From Mayfieldus sp963841445 (GTDB taxonomy: Bacteria > Actinomycetota > Thermoleophilia > Solirubrobacterales > 70-9): 64,000 bases of DNA. The stretch is from the NCBI GenBank assembly GCA_963841445.1, contig CAWJCP010000002.1, positions 558,001-622,000 of the forward strand, written 5' to 3'. The notes beneath the pieces were generated by a model, which searched no databases, had not been told where the DNA came from, and saw only the letters and a program-made list of their open reading frames with translations. The position numbers were made by a program, and so were the translations under genes. This document shows positions 18,813 through 26,486 of the stretch, one piece after another (the first letter of the stretch is position 1; every line of letters starts with the position of its first letter).

Positions 18813-19550
18813 TCACCCTCCGGCGGAGGAGCGGCCGGTGCGCTTGCCCAGCTCGCGCACCTGCGCGTCCGGCTTCTCCTCGCCGGTCAGCTCGGCGAGC
18901 CGGTCCTCGAGGACGCCGATGCGCTCGGAGAGCCCCCGGATCGCGTCGGCGATCGGGTCGGGGAGGTGAATCCAGTCGGTGTCGGGCCCCTCGACCCTGC
19001 GCCCGTCGACCTTGACCGTGTGGCCTGGGTTGCCGACCACGGTCGAGTTGGCGGGAACGTCCTCGACGACGACCGTGTTGGCGCCGACCTTGGCGCCGTG
19101 GCCGATCTCGATCGGCCCGAGCAGCTTCGCGCCACTTCCGACCGTCACGTTGTCGCCCAGGGTCGGGTGGCGCTTGCCGCGCTGAAAGCCGGTCCCACCG
19201 AGGGTCACGCCCTGATAGAGCGTCACGCAATCGCCGATCTCGGCCGTCTCGCCGATCACGACGCCGGAGCCGTGATCGATGAAGAAGTCGCGGCCGATCC
19301 GCGCCGCGGGGTGGATCTCGACCCCGGTCACCGCGCGGCTCAGATAGGAGATGCCGAGTGGCGCCAGCGGCACGTCCGCCTCACACAACGCGTGCGAGAC
19401 ACGGTAGGCGAGCAGAGCCTGAACCCCGCCCCAGCTGGAGAGGATCTCGACCGTACCGGCACCCCGGGCTGCGGGGTCGCGCTCGCGCGCGGTGGCGACG
19501 TCGGAGGCGACCTCGCGCACCACGTTGCGGAGCGTCCCAAGGCCGAGCAT
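18813..19550 (-). CDS. cysE: serine O-acetyltransferase
   Basis: CysE makes O-acetylserine from serine and acetyl-CoA, the carbon skeleton for cysteine. From the ATG at 19550 (245 aa) the left-handed beta-helix hexapeptides are clear: VEIHPAARIGRDFFIDHGSG, VVIGETAEIGDCVTLYQGVT, LGGTG, HPTLGDNVTVGSGAKLLGPI, ANTVVVEDVPANSTVVGNPG. The catalytic His/Asp region is in IDHGSGVVIGE. A coiled C-terminal tail (LSERIGVLEDRLAEL) is longer than in short plasmid-type enzymes. The frame runs upstream to 19652, but that would overlap cysK by about 40 bp with a Pro/Arg-rich leader. It is 64 bp downstream of cysK on the same strand, forming a cysK-cysE unit. Confidence 0.93.
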   Translation of the reverse strand: MLGLGTLRNVVREVASDVATARERDPAARGAGTVEILSSWGGVQALLAYRVSHALCEADVPLAPLGISYLSRAVTGVEIHPAARIGRDFFIDHGSGVVIGETAEIGDCVTLYQGVTLGGTGFQRGKRHPTLGDNVTVGSGAKLLGPIEIGHGAKVGANTVVVEDVPANSTVVGNPGHTVKVDGRRVEGPDTDWIHLPDPIADAIRGLSERIGVLEDRLAELTGEEKPDAQVRELGKRTGRSSAGG

Positions 19551-19614
19551 CAGTCTCGACGCGGGGCGCAGCGCCGCAGGCCCGTTTGCGAGGCGAGGGG
19601 CTGGTGGGCGTCGT

Positions 19615-20580
19615 TCATGTCGGGAAGAAGGGCAGCGACATGTAGCGCTCACCCGAGTCGGGAACGATGGTCACCACTCGCTTGCCCGCCATCTCGGGGC
19701 GTCCAGCAACCTGCAGCGCCGCGTGGATCGCGGCACCAGCCGAGAAGCCCACCAGCAGCCCCTCGCGGCGGGCGCAGAGCTCTGCCATGTCGAGGGCATC
19801 GTCGTCGTCGACCGGCACGACCTCGTCGATCAGGGAGCGATCGAGCACCTCGGGAACGAACCCCGCTCCGATTCCCTGGATCTTGTGGGCGCCCGGCTGG
19901 CCGCCGGAGAGGACCGGCGAGGAAGCCGGCTCGACCGCGATCACCAGCGCCTCGGGGCGGCGCTCCTTGAGCACATGGCCAACCCCGGTGATCGTTCCCC
20001 CGGTGCCGACCCCGGCGACGAAGGCGTCGATCTCGCCGCCGCAGTCGGCCCAGATCTCCTTCGCGGTGGTGCGACGGTGGATCTCCGGGTTGGCCGGGTT
20101 TGAGAACTGCTGCGGCATGAATCCCTGGCGCTCTTGAGCTATGCGACCCGCTAGCTCGACCGCTTCGTTCATTCCACCCAGCGAGGCGGTCTCATGGACC
20201 TCGGCGCCGTAGGCGCGCAGCAGATCGGAGCGCTCGCGGGTCATCCCCTCGGGCAGGGTGAGGACGAGTTGATAGCCGCGCCCCGCGCAGACCATCGCCA
20301 GCGCGATGCCGGTGTTGCCGCTGGTCGGCTCGACGATCAGCGAGCGCCCGGGCTCGATCAGTCCCGCTTCCTCGGCCGCGTCGAGCATCGCCGCCCCGAT
20401 CCGGTCCTTGACCGAGCCGGCGGGATTGAGGTACTCGAGCTTCGCGCAGACCTCGGCGTCGAGCTCGGAGGCGAGGCGTCGCAGCGCGACCATCGGTGTG
20501 CCGCCGATCGCATCGGCAGCCTCTTGGCCGATGCGCGCGACGGGCGAGCCCAAGTCGGTTGGCCGGGTCGTTGCCATCAA
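19615..20580 (-). CDS. cysK: cysteine synthase A (O-acetylserine sulfhydrylase)
   Basis: PLP enzyme that joins O-acetylserine and sulfide. Visible: IGGTPMVALRRL, the PLP lysine motif NPAGSVKDRIG (Lys about residue 58), EPTSGNTGIALAMV (substrate loop), PQQFSNPANPEIH, the PLP-phosphate loop GVGTGGTITGVGHVL, and PDSGERYMSLPFF at the end. Together with cysE downstream this encodes the complete serine-to-cysteine branch. An Rrf2-family regulator of the CymR kind lies two genes upstream on the same strand, suggesting sulfur-responsive control. The start at 20580 gives MMATTRPTDLG; either Met is possible. Confidence 0.96.
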   Translation of the reverse strand: MMATTRPTDLGSPVARIGQEAADAIGGTPMVALRRLASELDAEVCAKLEYLNPAGSVKDRIGAAMLDAAEEAGLIEPGRSLIVEPTSGNTGIALAMVCAGRGYQLVLTLPEGMTRERSDLLRAYGAEVHETASLGGMNEAVELAGRIAQERQGFMPQQFSNPANPEIHRRTTAKEIWADCGGEIDAFVAGVGTGGTITGVGHVLKERRPEALVIAVEPASSPVLSGGQPGAHKIQGIGAGFVPEVLDRSLIDEVVPVDDDDALDMAELCARREGLLVGFSAGAAIHAALQVAGRPEMAGKRVVTIVPDSGERYMSLPFFPT

Positions 20581-20623
20581 CCCAAATTACCGTCAGCGGG
20601 GCGCCCGGGGCGCACGGAGGCGG

Positions 20624-21082
20624 TCAGCCGCTGCCGGTGCCGTAGAAGACGGTCCTGGAGATCTTCCAGCCTCCGCCCAGCTTCTCGAAGTAGACCTTCT
20701 GAGGGCCGATCTGGCCCTCGCCCGGATCGAACCCGGTGGCTTGCTTGCCGTTGACGACGATGCGCCCGATGTTCGGCACCACTTGCTGAATCTGAGGAAG
20801 CGTGCCCTGATCGACAACCTTCACGCAGACGGCGCCCTTCAGGTCGGAGCGGGTGCCGATCGCCACCGTGCTTCCGGCGCGGCGCCGGAAGGCCGGGGTG
20901 AGCAACCCGCAGGCGGTCTTCCCATCGCCCCGCTTCAGCGCGTCGATGTAGTCGTGGTAGGTCTTCGCGACCGCCTTCTCCTGCGGTGTGTCCGGGCTGA
21001 CGCCGCCGGAGTTGTCCGAGCCCCCGCAGCCGGCCGCCAGGGAGACCATTGCCGCGAGTACGAGGATCGTTGCCCTGCGCAT
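20624..21082 (-). CDS. secreted lipoprotein, NTF2-like fold candidate
   Basis: From the ATG at 21082, a 152-aa lipoprotein: signal MRRATILVLAAMVSLAAGC with lipobox LAAGC, then a Gly/Ser linker and a mature domain. The domain begins EKAVAKTYHDYIDALKRGDGKTACGLLTPAFRR, a helix-turn pattern (Y..y..al..GD...aC.ll) typical of small extracytoplasmic NTF2-like/DUF4878-like domains in actinobacteria. It ends with GGGWKISRTVFYG. Binding partner and role are unknown. It sits between the Rrf2 regulator and cysK in the same direction with gaps of 49 and 43 bp, so it may belong to their transcription unit. The frame extends upstream but would erase the signal peptide. Confidence 0.75.
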   Translation of the reverse strand: MRRATILVLAAMVSLAAGCGGSDNSGGVSPDTPQEKAVAKTYHDYIDALKRGDGKTACGLLTPAFRRRAGSTVAIGTRSDLKGAVCVKVVDQGTLPQIQQVVPNIGRIVVNGKQATGFDPGEGQIGPQKVYFEKLGGGWKISRTVFYGTGSG

Positions 21083-21131
21083 GCCGCTCAAGCTACCGAA
21101 GCTCGACGGCCGGCTCGCGTCGCGAACGCGA

Positions 21132-21530
21132 TCAGATGTGGTACATGGTCGTGCCAGCGCCCTCGACCTCGCGATGCGCGATCTCGGCGATCGTGGTGCG
21201 GCTGAAGACCTTGCGCAGCGACCCGACGCCCTCGGCCCAGATGCCGCCCGCCTCGTCGGCCTCCTGCCCGATCTTGCCGTCAAGCGCCTGCACGACCTCG
21301 AGGACGTTGATCTCCTCGGCGGGCCGGGCCAGCGTGTAGCCGCCCTTGACGCCGCGATGGCTGCTCAATAGGCCGGCCCTGCGCAGGGTCGAGAACAGCT
21401 GCTCGAGGAACTGCTCGGGGATGTCGCGGCGCTCGGACAGCTCCTTGATCGGCACCGGGCGATCTCCCCCCCTTGCCAGCTCGGCCATCGCGACGACCGC
21501 GTAGCGGGATTTCGAGGTGACGGAAATCAC
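21132..21530 (-). CDS. Rrf2-family transcriptional regulator, CymR-like
   Basis: Winged-helix regulator of 132 aa. It starts VISVTSKSRYAVVAMAELAR, has the recognition region VPIKELSERRDIPEQFLEQLFSTLRRAGLL, and the wing SHRGVKGGYTLARPAEEIN, all Rrf2 hallmarks. There are no cysteines in the protein, so it cannot bind an Fe-S cluster through the three Cys used by IscR/NsrR. That fits the CymR subgroup, which senses sulfur status by partnering with CysK in Bacillus. With cysK-cysE just downstream, cysteine-metabolism control is a reasonable inference. The start is GTG at 21530 preceded by AAAGGCG as ribosome-binding site. Confidence 0.85.
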   Translation of the reverse strand: MISVTSKSRYAVVAMAELARGGDRPVPIKELSERRDIPEQFLEQLFSTLRRAGLLSSHRGVKGGYTLARPAEEINVLEVVQALDGKIGQEADEAGGIWAEGVGSLRKVFSRTTIAEIAHREVEGAGTTMYHI

Positions 21531-21685
21531 ATCGCCTTTGTATCGCAGCCGGGGGCCGTCGCAAAGAGCGCGAACCCGGCTGGCCGCTCGCCCGGCGGGC
21601 CCCTACCTCCGCTCCGGGCTCGGCTAGGATCGGCCCTCGTCGTCGCTCCGAGTCCCAGATCGCACCCTACGTCGGAGGCGTCTTC

Positions 21686-22306
21686 TTGGCTGACATGCCG
21701 CGCTGCCTTGTCGTCGAGCCCCAGCCATTGGTGAGGTTGGGGATCCGCGGCGCGCTTGACGACGGATACGAGATCGAGGAGCTGAGCAGCCGCCGCGAGG
21801 GCGTCGAGCTGGTGCGCAGCATCGGCGACTTCGAGGTCGTCGTCGTCGACATCCGCTCACAGGCGGCCGGCAACCCCGACGAGCTGCCCGCCTCGCAGGC
21901 GATCCACGAGCTGCGGCGGGCGGAGCCGGCGCTGGGCATCGTCGCGCACGGCGACCGCGCCGAGCGTCACCTCGCTTCGCAGGCGCTCTCGGCGGGCGCC
22001 AGCGCCTACGTGAGCCGTGGCGCCGCGCCCGAGCAGCTGCGCCTCGCGGTCAGCGCCGCGATCGACCAGGAGCCCTTCATCGACCCCGCCGTGCCCCAAC
22101 GCGGCAGCCGCGGTCGGCTGACCAGGCGCCAGCGCCAGATCCTGCAGCTGGTCGCAGACGGCGGCTCGACGACGCTCGCGGCCGAAGCGCTGCAGGTCAG
22201 CGAGGAGACGGTCCGCACGCATACGAAGAACATCCTTGCCCGCCTCGAGGCCCGCAACCGGGCCCACGCCGTCGCGATCGGCCTGCGCGAGAGCCTGATC
22301 GAGTAG
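21686..22306 (+). CDS. LuxR/NarL-type response regulator with atypical receiver
   Basis: A 206-aa two-domain regulator. The receiver domain covers residues about 5-125: the phosphorylatable Asp is in FEVVVVDIRSQ and the switch region is GASAYVSRG. The usual acidic pair (DD) near residue 10 is replaced by VVEPQP, so metal binding and phosphorylation may be impaired. The C-terminal LuxR helix-turn-helix is GRLTRRQRQILQLVADGGSTTLAAEALQVSEETVRTHTKN, followed by ILARLEARNRAHAVAIGLR. No partner histidine kinase is adjacent, so it looks like an orphan. It is divergent from the Rrf2 gene across a 155-bp gap in which I see nothing else. Confidence 0.88.
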   Translation: MADMPRCLVVEPQPLVRLGIRGALDDGYEIEELSSRREGVELVRSIGDFEVVVVDIRSQAAGNPDELPASQAIHELRRAEPALGIVAHGDRAERHLASQALSAGASAYVSRGAAPEQLRLAVSAAIDQEPFIDPAVPQRGSRGRLTRRQRQILQLVADGGSTTLAAEALQVSEETVRTHTKNILARLEARNRAHAVAIGLRESLIE

Positions 22307-22349
22307 CTCGTCAGCTTCCTGCCCGGTCGCCTGATGTAGCGTCCTGATC

Positions 22350-22835
22350 GTGCCATTGGTCGACCACGTCGACTTGGTCGTCGCTTCGATCGAACGGAGC
22401 CTGTCGTTCTATCGGGATCTGCTCGGACCGCTCGGGTGGGTGCAAACCACGAAGGAGCAAGGCGAGCGCGGCGAGACGATCCACTATCTATGGGGACCCG
22501 ACTGGGGTGGGGTCCTGGGGCTTCGCGAGCGACCCGCCGAAGGAGCTGCTCCTCCATATGACCGCTATGCGATCGGACTGCATCATCTCGCCTTTGAGGC
22601 CCCCACTCGGCGCGCCGTAGACGCTGCCGGGGCGTGGGCGCATCGCCGGGGTGTGGAGATCGACGGTGAAGCCGGGGAACGCCATTACACACCCGGTTAC
22701 TACGCGGTCTTCTTCTTCGATCCCGACGGGCTGAAGCTCGAGGTGGTCCATCGACCGAAGCCGTTCTCCTTCTCGTTCGCGCGCGGGCTGGTTCGAGGGG
22801 CTGGCTCGCTGGCAGCGCGCCGGCGCCGCTCGTAG
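22350..22835 (+). CDS. VOC-family (glyoxalase/bleomycin-resistance fold) protein
   Basis: A 161-aa protein of the vicinal oxygen chelate superfamily, starting GTG at 22350. The first beta-alpha-beta unit is VDHVDLVVASIERSLSFYRDLLGPLGW, and the second is IGLHHLAFEAPTRRAVDAAGAWAHRRG with FFFDPDGLKLEVVHRP at the end. Metal ligands typical of the fold can be placed at His in DHVD, His in LHHLAF and Glu in KLEVV. Substrates of such stand-alone proteins (glyoxalase, dioxygenase or antibiotic binding) cannot be assigned. It may be co-transcribed with the LuxR regulator 43 bp upstream. Confidence 0.85.
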   Translation: MPLVDHVDLVVASIERSLSFYRDLLGPLGWVQTTKEQGERGETIHYLWGPDWGGVLGLRERPAEGAAPPYDRYAIGLHHLAFEAPTRRAVDAAGAWAHRRGVEIDGEAGERHYTPGYYAVFFFDPDGLKLEVVHRPKPFSFSFARGLVRGAGSLAARRRRS

Positions 22836-22850
22836 GGCAACTTCCCCCGC

Positions 22851-22866
22851 GACCGCCCGAGCGGTC
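22851..22866. terminator. short stem-loop between convergent genes
   Basis: GACCGC-CCGA-GCGGTC forms a 6-bp stem in the 30-bp gap between the convergent VOC and HDOD genes, so it could serve either strand. No T tract is present; only the structure is certain. Confidence 0.4.
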
Positions 22867-24014
22867 TAGATCCAGCCGCGGTCGCGCGCGGTGAGGACGG
22901 CCTGGGCGCGGTCGACGGCGCCGATCTTGCCGTAGACGTTGTGCAGGTGGGTGCGGATCGTCGAGACCGAGAGCTGCATCTCCCCTGCGATCTGCTTGTA
23001 GACCTTGCCCTCGGCGAGGAGGCGAAGGACGTCAAGCTCGCGGCTCGAGAGCGGGCACGGCTCGCTGGCGCGGGGTGCGTCCTGGCGCGGATAGGGAAGC
23101 TCGTAGAGCAGCTCGCGGAGCAGATCCTGGCTGACGCCGGAGCGCATCGCCGCGTTCTCGAGCCGCTCGCGGGAGATCGCCTCGCCCTGCCCGTAGTGGG
23201 CGAGCATGTCGGCGGTGGCGATCAGCGCCGAGAGCCCCTCGGCGTCCTCGGCGTGGTGGCGCTCGATCGCGACCGCCATGCGGCTGGGAAGGTTCCAGCG
23301 CCGCGCCAGCACGCCGCCGACGATCGCGTGGTCGATGCCGAGCTTGTCGCGCTCCACCCGCAGGCGTTGCTCGGGGGTGCGACCGGTCATGTCGAAGAAG
23401 TCCTGATAGCCGGGGTGCAGGCGCAGGATCACCAGCCGCCCGACGTCGTGAAGCAGCGTTGCCACGGCCAGCTCGTCGCGCTCCTTGAAGCCGACCGAGC
23501 GCGCGACCCGATCGGCGGCGCGCTGGCTGGCCAGGGCGTGGATGCGGAAATGCTCGGGACGCAGCTCCCAGCCTCCGTTGGACTCGAAGAAGTCATAGGT
23601 CGGCGCCGTGCCGGCGATCGCGAGGATGCCGGAGGGCTTCAGCACCTCGACGGCAATCGGGATGCTGGCGACCGTGCCGCTGTTGCGGGCGCCGCTGCGG
23701 TTGGCGAACTGAAGAACCGCCATCGTCAATGCGACGTCGGACTCGACCGCCTCGATGATCTCTCCGACGCGGGCGGTTTCGGCGGTCGCCGCTCGCAGCA
23801 CCCGCTCGCGCGACTCGAGCAGGACCGGAAAGCGCTCGACCGCCTCGAAGGCCTCGGCGAGGCGGCTGCCGGGCGCCGGCGCCTTGCGGCGCGCATCGTC
23901 GCGTGCGGCGACGTTGCTGGACGAGCCGTGCCCGTTTCTCTTGCTTTTCGTTGCGGCCATTGCGGCGAACCGGATGCGCAGCCGTGGGCGCGCCCTCCGA
24001 TCCGCCAGATTCAT
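22866..24014 (-). CDS. HDOD-domain protein fused to a C-terminal LuxR helix-turn-helix
   Basis: A 382-aa fusion. A basic linker-like N-terminus leads to an HDOD domain, with FPVLLESRERVLRAATAE, VALTMAVLQFANRSG (residues about 94-108) and the HD signature LAVATLLHDVGRLVILRLHP at 182-201. A later LGIDHAIVGGVLARRWNLPS and IERHHAE follow, as in HD-type hydrolase relatives. Residues about 315-382 are a complete LuxR DNA-binding domain: PLSSRELDVLRLLAEGKVYKQIAGEMQLSVSTIRTHLHNVYGKIGAVDRAQAV. HDOD proteins are usually signalling scaffolds; direct fusion to a DNA-binding output is uncommon. An internal ATG at 23960 (MAATKSKRNGHG) is an equally good start. Signal and targets are unknown. Confidence 0.88.
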   Translation of the reverse strand: MNLADRRARPRLRIRFAAMAATKSKRNGHGSSSNVAARDDARRKAPAPGSRLAEAFEAVERFPVLLESRERVLRAATAETARVGEIIEAVESDVALTMAVLQFANRSGARNSGTVASIPIAVEVLKPSGILAIAGTAPTYDFFESNGGWELRPEHFRIHALASQRAADRVARSVGFKERDELAVATLLHDVGRLVILRLHPGYQDFFDMTGRTPEQRLRVERDKLGIDHAIVGGVLARRWNLPSRMAVAIERHHAEDAEGLSALIATADMLAHYGQGEAISRERLENAAMRSGVSQDLLRELLYELPYPRQDAPRASEPCPLSSRELDVLRLLAEGKVYKQIAGEMQLSVSTIRTHLHNVYGKIGAVDRAQAVLTARDRGWI

Positions 24015-24063
24015 CGGCAGATGTTCGATCCAGCCTTAGCCGCCAGGCACGGGCCGTTGCAAG

Positions 24064-24093
24064 GCAAACGGCCCGCCTGGGCGGGCCGTTTGC
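24064..24093. terminator. strong 13-bp stem-loop
   Basis: GCAAACGGCCCGC pairs exactly with GCGGGCCGTTTGC around a CTGG loop. It is the second of two hairpins in the 152-bp gap between the cupredoxin-like lipoprotein gene and the HDOD gene (both minus strand). It lies about 75 bp after the lipoprotein stop and 50 bp before the HDOD start. No U tract. Confidence 0.55.
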
Positions 24094-24109
24094 GGTGGAA
24101 GTGACGCGT

Positions 24110-24148
24110 GGTGCGCTTTGGTCCCGGATAGAGCGACCAAAGCGCACC
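24110..24148. terminator. strong 14-bp stem-loop 3' of the cupredoxin-like lipoprotein gene
   Basis: GGTGCGCTTTGGTC pairs exactly with GACCAAAGCGCACC around an 11-nt loop, 18 bp after the stop codon of the minus-strand lipoprotein gene. With the next hairpin it makes a tandem 3' structure, probably for termination or RNA protection. Confidence 0.55.
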
Positions 24149-24166
24149 GGAACGGGACAACCGGCG

Positions 24167-25030
24167 CTACTTGACAGTCACGACCTTCAACAGGCCCTCC
24201 TCGAAATGCGGCTTGCCGCCGTCGCGATCGGTGAGCGGGCAGAAGAGGATGTACTGCCCTGGCTTCTTGAGCTCCAGTGACGTGGTCTGCGACTCACCGC
24301 CGTCGAGCACGGCGCTGCTCTGCGAGCCCTTGAAGTCGACGTAGGACGGCGGCGGCCCGCTCGAGGCGATGTCCTTCTCGATCTGACTCACGGGCGGGGC
24401 TTTGCCGTTCACGGGGACCGCGGCGATCAAGTGCACCGCGTCCTTGCCCTCGCTGTCGAAGGTGACCTTGTTCTGCCCCGACTTGAGACCGGAGACGTCC
24501 CAGGCGTATTTGTCCTTGCCGGTCTTCGCCGCTTTCACCGTGGCCGGGGTGCTCGGCAGATCGCCCGTATCGCCGGCGGTGAACTTCATCTCCGCGGTTG
24601 CGGGCGGCCCGCCGCCCCCACCGCCGATCGATGCGGAGTCGGCGACGAGGTAGTTGCCCGCGGGCAGGTTGAGCGTCGCGGTGTCCGTCTGGCCGCCGGG
24701 GATCGTCGCGGTGCCGCCCTGGGCCCGAATCCACTCGGGAATCTTGTTCGTGTTCCTTCCGAGCTCGGCTCGAACGTCATCGGCGGTGTGGTTGCCGGTG
24801 TACTGGATCAGCTGCACTCCGTGCGGCGCCTTGCCCGAGTTGCGGAAGCTGAGATCGACGAGGCCGCCCTCGGCCGACTTCGGCGCGGTGAAGGTCGCCT
24901 TCTGGCCCTGCTCGGTGATCGACATCGAAACCTTCCTGGGCTCTGTGCTGCCTCCACCGCAACCTGCTGCGGCCACTGCTGCGAGGGCCGCAATGACACA
25001 CGCGAGCCGCCTCGAGTGGGTGGATGACAA
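24167..25030 (-). CDS. lipoprotein with tandem cupredoxin-like domains
   Basis: A 287-aa exported lipoprotein: signal LACVIAALAAVAAAGC with lipidated Cys24. Two beta-rich domains follow. The first (about 32-150) has SFRNSGKAPHGVQLIQY with His70. The second (about 160-287) has a VHLIAAVPV His and ends YILFCPLTDRDGGKPHFEEGLLKVVTV. There Cys264 and His275 have the spacing of the type-1 copper loop, but Leu occupies the place of the axial Met. This suggests a copper-binding or copper-derived extracellular domain; electron transfer is inferred, not shown. The gene stands alone with strong hairpins at its 3' end. Other beta-sandwich lipoproteins cannot be excluded. Confidence 0.75.
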   Translation of the reverse strand: MSSTHSRRLACVIAALAAVAAAGCGGGSTEPRKVSMSITEQGQKATFTAPKSAEGGLVDLSFRNSGKAPHGVQLIQYTGNHTADDVRAELGRNTNKIPEWIRAQGGTATIPGGQTDTATLNLPAGNYLVADSASIGGGGGGPPATAEMKFTAGDTGDLPSTPATVKAAKTGKDKYAWDVSGLKSGQNKVTFDSEGKDAVHLIAAVPVNGKAPPVSQIEKDIASSGPPPSYVDFKGSQSSAVLDGGESQTTSLELKKPGQYILFCPLTDRDGGKPHFEEGLLKVVTVK

Positions 25031-25102
25031 GGGAGATCTCCTCTCGGTGGATTGTCGGGATGCTGCGGATCGTCCGCCCCCCCAAAAGCGAACGACGGCA
25101 GC

Positions 25103-26485
25103 CTAGTCGTCGAGGCGGCGGATCGCATCATCGATTCTCGAAATGCTCTGTTCGCGCCCGAGCGCCGCGAGGGTCTCGAAGATGCCCGGCGAGACGGTCG
25201 TGCCGGTGATCGCAACCCGGAGCGGCTGGTAGAGGCGGCCCGGCTTGACGTCGAGGCGCTCCAGCAGCGGGGCCAGCGCCTGTTCGACCTGCTCGGCCTC
25301 GAACCCGGCGACCCCGGCAAGCGACTCGCGCGCGGCCTCGAGCAGCCGCCGCGTCTGCGCGGCCTTCTCCGGGTCCCCCTCGCCCATCACCTTGCGCCAG
25401 GCCTTCTCGTCGCTGACCGGCGGCTCGAACAGGTAGCGGATCAGCGGCCAGACCTCGGCGAGCGTCTGTGCCTTCTCCTGGGCGATCGCGCAGCCGGCGC
25501 GCAGGCGCTCGTCGGGCTCGCGGCCGACGAATTCAGCAACCCGCCGCGCGTAGTCGTCAAACCCCAGCTCGCGCATGAAGCGCCCGTTGATCCAACGCAG
25601 CTTCTGCTGATCGAAGACCGCCGCGGCGCTGCCCACGTCCTCGACCCGGAAGCGCGCGATCAGCTCCTCGGTTGACATCAGGGTGGTGTCGTCGGTCGTC
25701 CCCCAGCCGAGCAGGGCGAGGTAGTTGCGCACCGCCTCGGGCAGGTAGCCGGCCTCGCGCAGCTCCTCCACCGAGGCGGCGCCGTGGCGCTTGGAGAGCT
25801 TGCGGCCATCGGGGCCATGCAGCAGCGGCAGGTGCGCGTAGCGTGGCTCCTGCGCCCCGAGTGCGCGCAGCACCAGCAGCTGCTTGGGAGTGTTGGAGAG
25901 GTGGTCGTCGCCGCGCACGACGTCGGTGATCCCCATCTCGGCGTCGTCGACGGCGACCGCGAAGTTGTAGAGCACCGAGCCGTTGCCACGGGCGATCACG
26001 AACTCGTCCTGGCTGCGGTTCGGAAACGCGACCGGGCCGCGGATCAGGTCGTCGACAACCGTGTCGCCGTCATCGGGGACGTGAAGCCGCACCGCGGCGC
26101 CGGGATCGTTGCTGGGCGCCCCCCGGTAGCCGCGATCGGCGCCGTGCTCGGCCTTGAAGGACTTGACGTCCTCGGCCGTTGCCGTGTCGCGGTAAGCGGC
26201 GCCGGAGTCGAGCAGCTCCTGCAGACGCGCGGCGTGCGCGTCGGCGCGCGATGCCTGCGAGATCGGCCCCTCGTCCCAGTCGAGCTCCAGCCAGCGCAGC
26301 ACCTCGAGGATCTGGTCGACGTTGCGCGCCGTCGAGCGCTCGCGGTCGGTGTCTTCGATCCGCAGGACCAGGCTGCCGCCCGATCCCCGGGCGGCAAGCC
26401 AGTTGTACAGTGCCGTCCTCGCGCCCCCAATGTGCAGCGCACCGGTCGGCGAGGGGGCGAATCTAAAGCGGAGGTCCTGGCTCAC
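25103..26485 (-). CDS. gltX: glutamyl-tRNA synthetase
   Basis: Class I aminoacyl-tRNA synthetase of 460 aa. RFRFAPSPTGALHIGGARTAL contains the HIGH-type motif (HIGG). VLRIEDTDRERS is the ATP/Glu site, and KLSKRHGAASV is the KMSKS equivalent. LLGWGTTDDTT and the alpha-helical anticodon-binding end AGFEAEQVEQALAPLLERL complete it. In actinobacteria with GatCAB it also charges tRNA(Gln) with Glu, and gatCAB is in this window. The start is GTG at 26485 (VSQDLRFRFAPSPTG). The frame continues to 26581 but would run through the divergent nfo start. The gltX and nfo start codons are separated by one base. Confidence 0.97.
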   Translation of the reverse strand: MSQDLRFRFAPSPTGALHIGGARTALYNWLAARGSGGSLVLRIEDTDRERSTARNVDQILEVLRWLELDWDEGPISQASRADAHAARLQELLDSGAAYRDTATAEDVKSFKAEHGADRGYRGAPSNDPGAAVRLHVPDDGDTVVDDLIRGPVAFPNRSQDEFVIARGNGSVLYNFAVAVDDAEMGITDVVRGDDHLSNTPKQLLVLRALGAQEPRYAHLPLLHGPDGRKLSKRHGAASVEELREAGYLPEAVRNYLALLGWGTTDDTTLMSTEELIARFRVEDVGSAAAVFDQQKLRWINGRFMRELGFDDYARRVAEFVGREPDERLRAGCAIAQEKAQTLAEVWPLIRYLFEPPVSDEKAWRKVMGEGDPEKAAQTRRLLEAARESLAGVAGFEAEQVEQALAPLLERLDVKPGRLYQPLRVAITGTTVSPGIFETLAALGREQSISRIDDAIRRLDD

Positions 26486-26486
26486 G

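Noticed and set aside
21686..21715. GACATGCCGCGCTGCCTTGT as a further copy of repeat A
   Set aside because: Inside the coding start of the LuxR-type regulator; similarity is short and lacks the hairpin.
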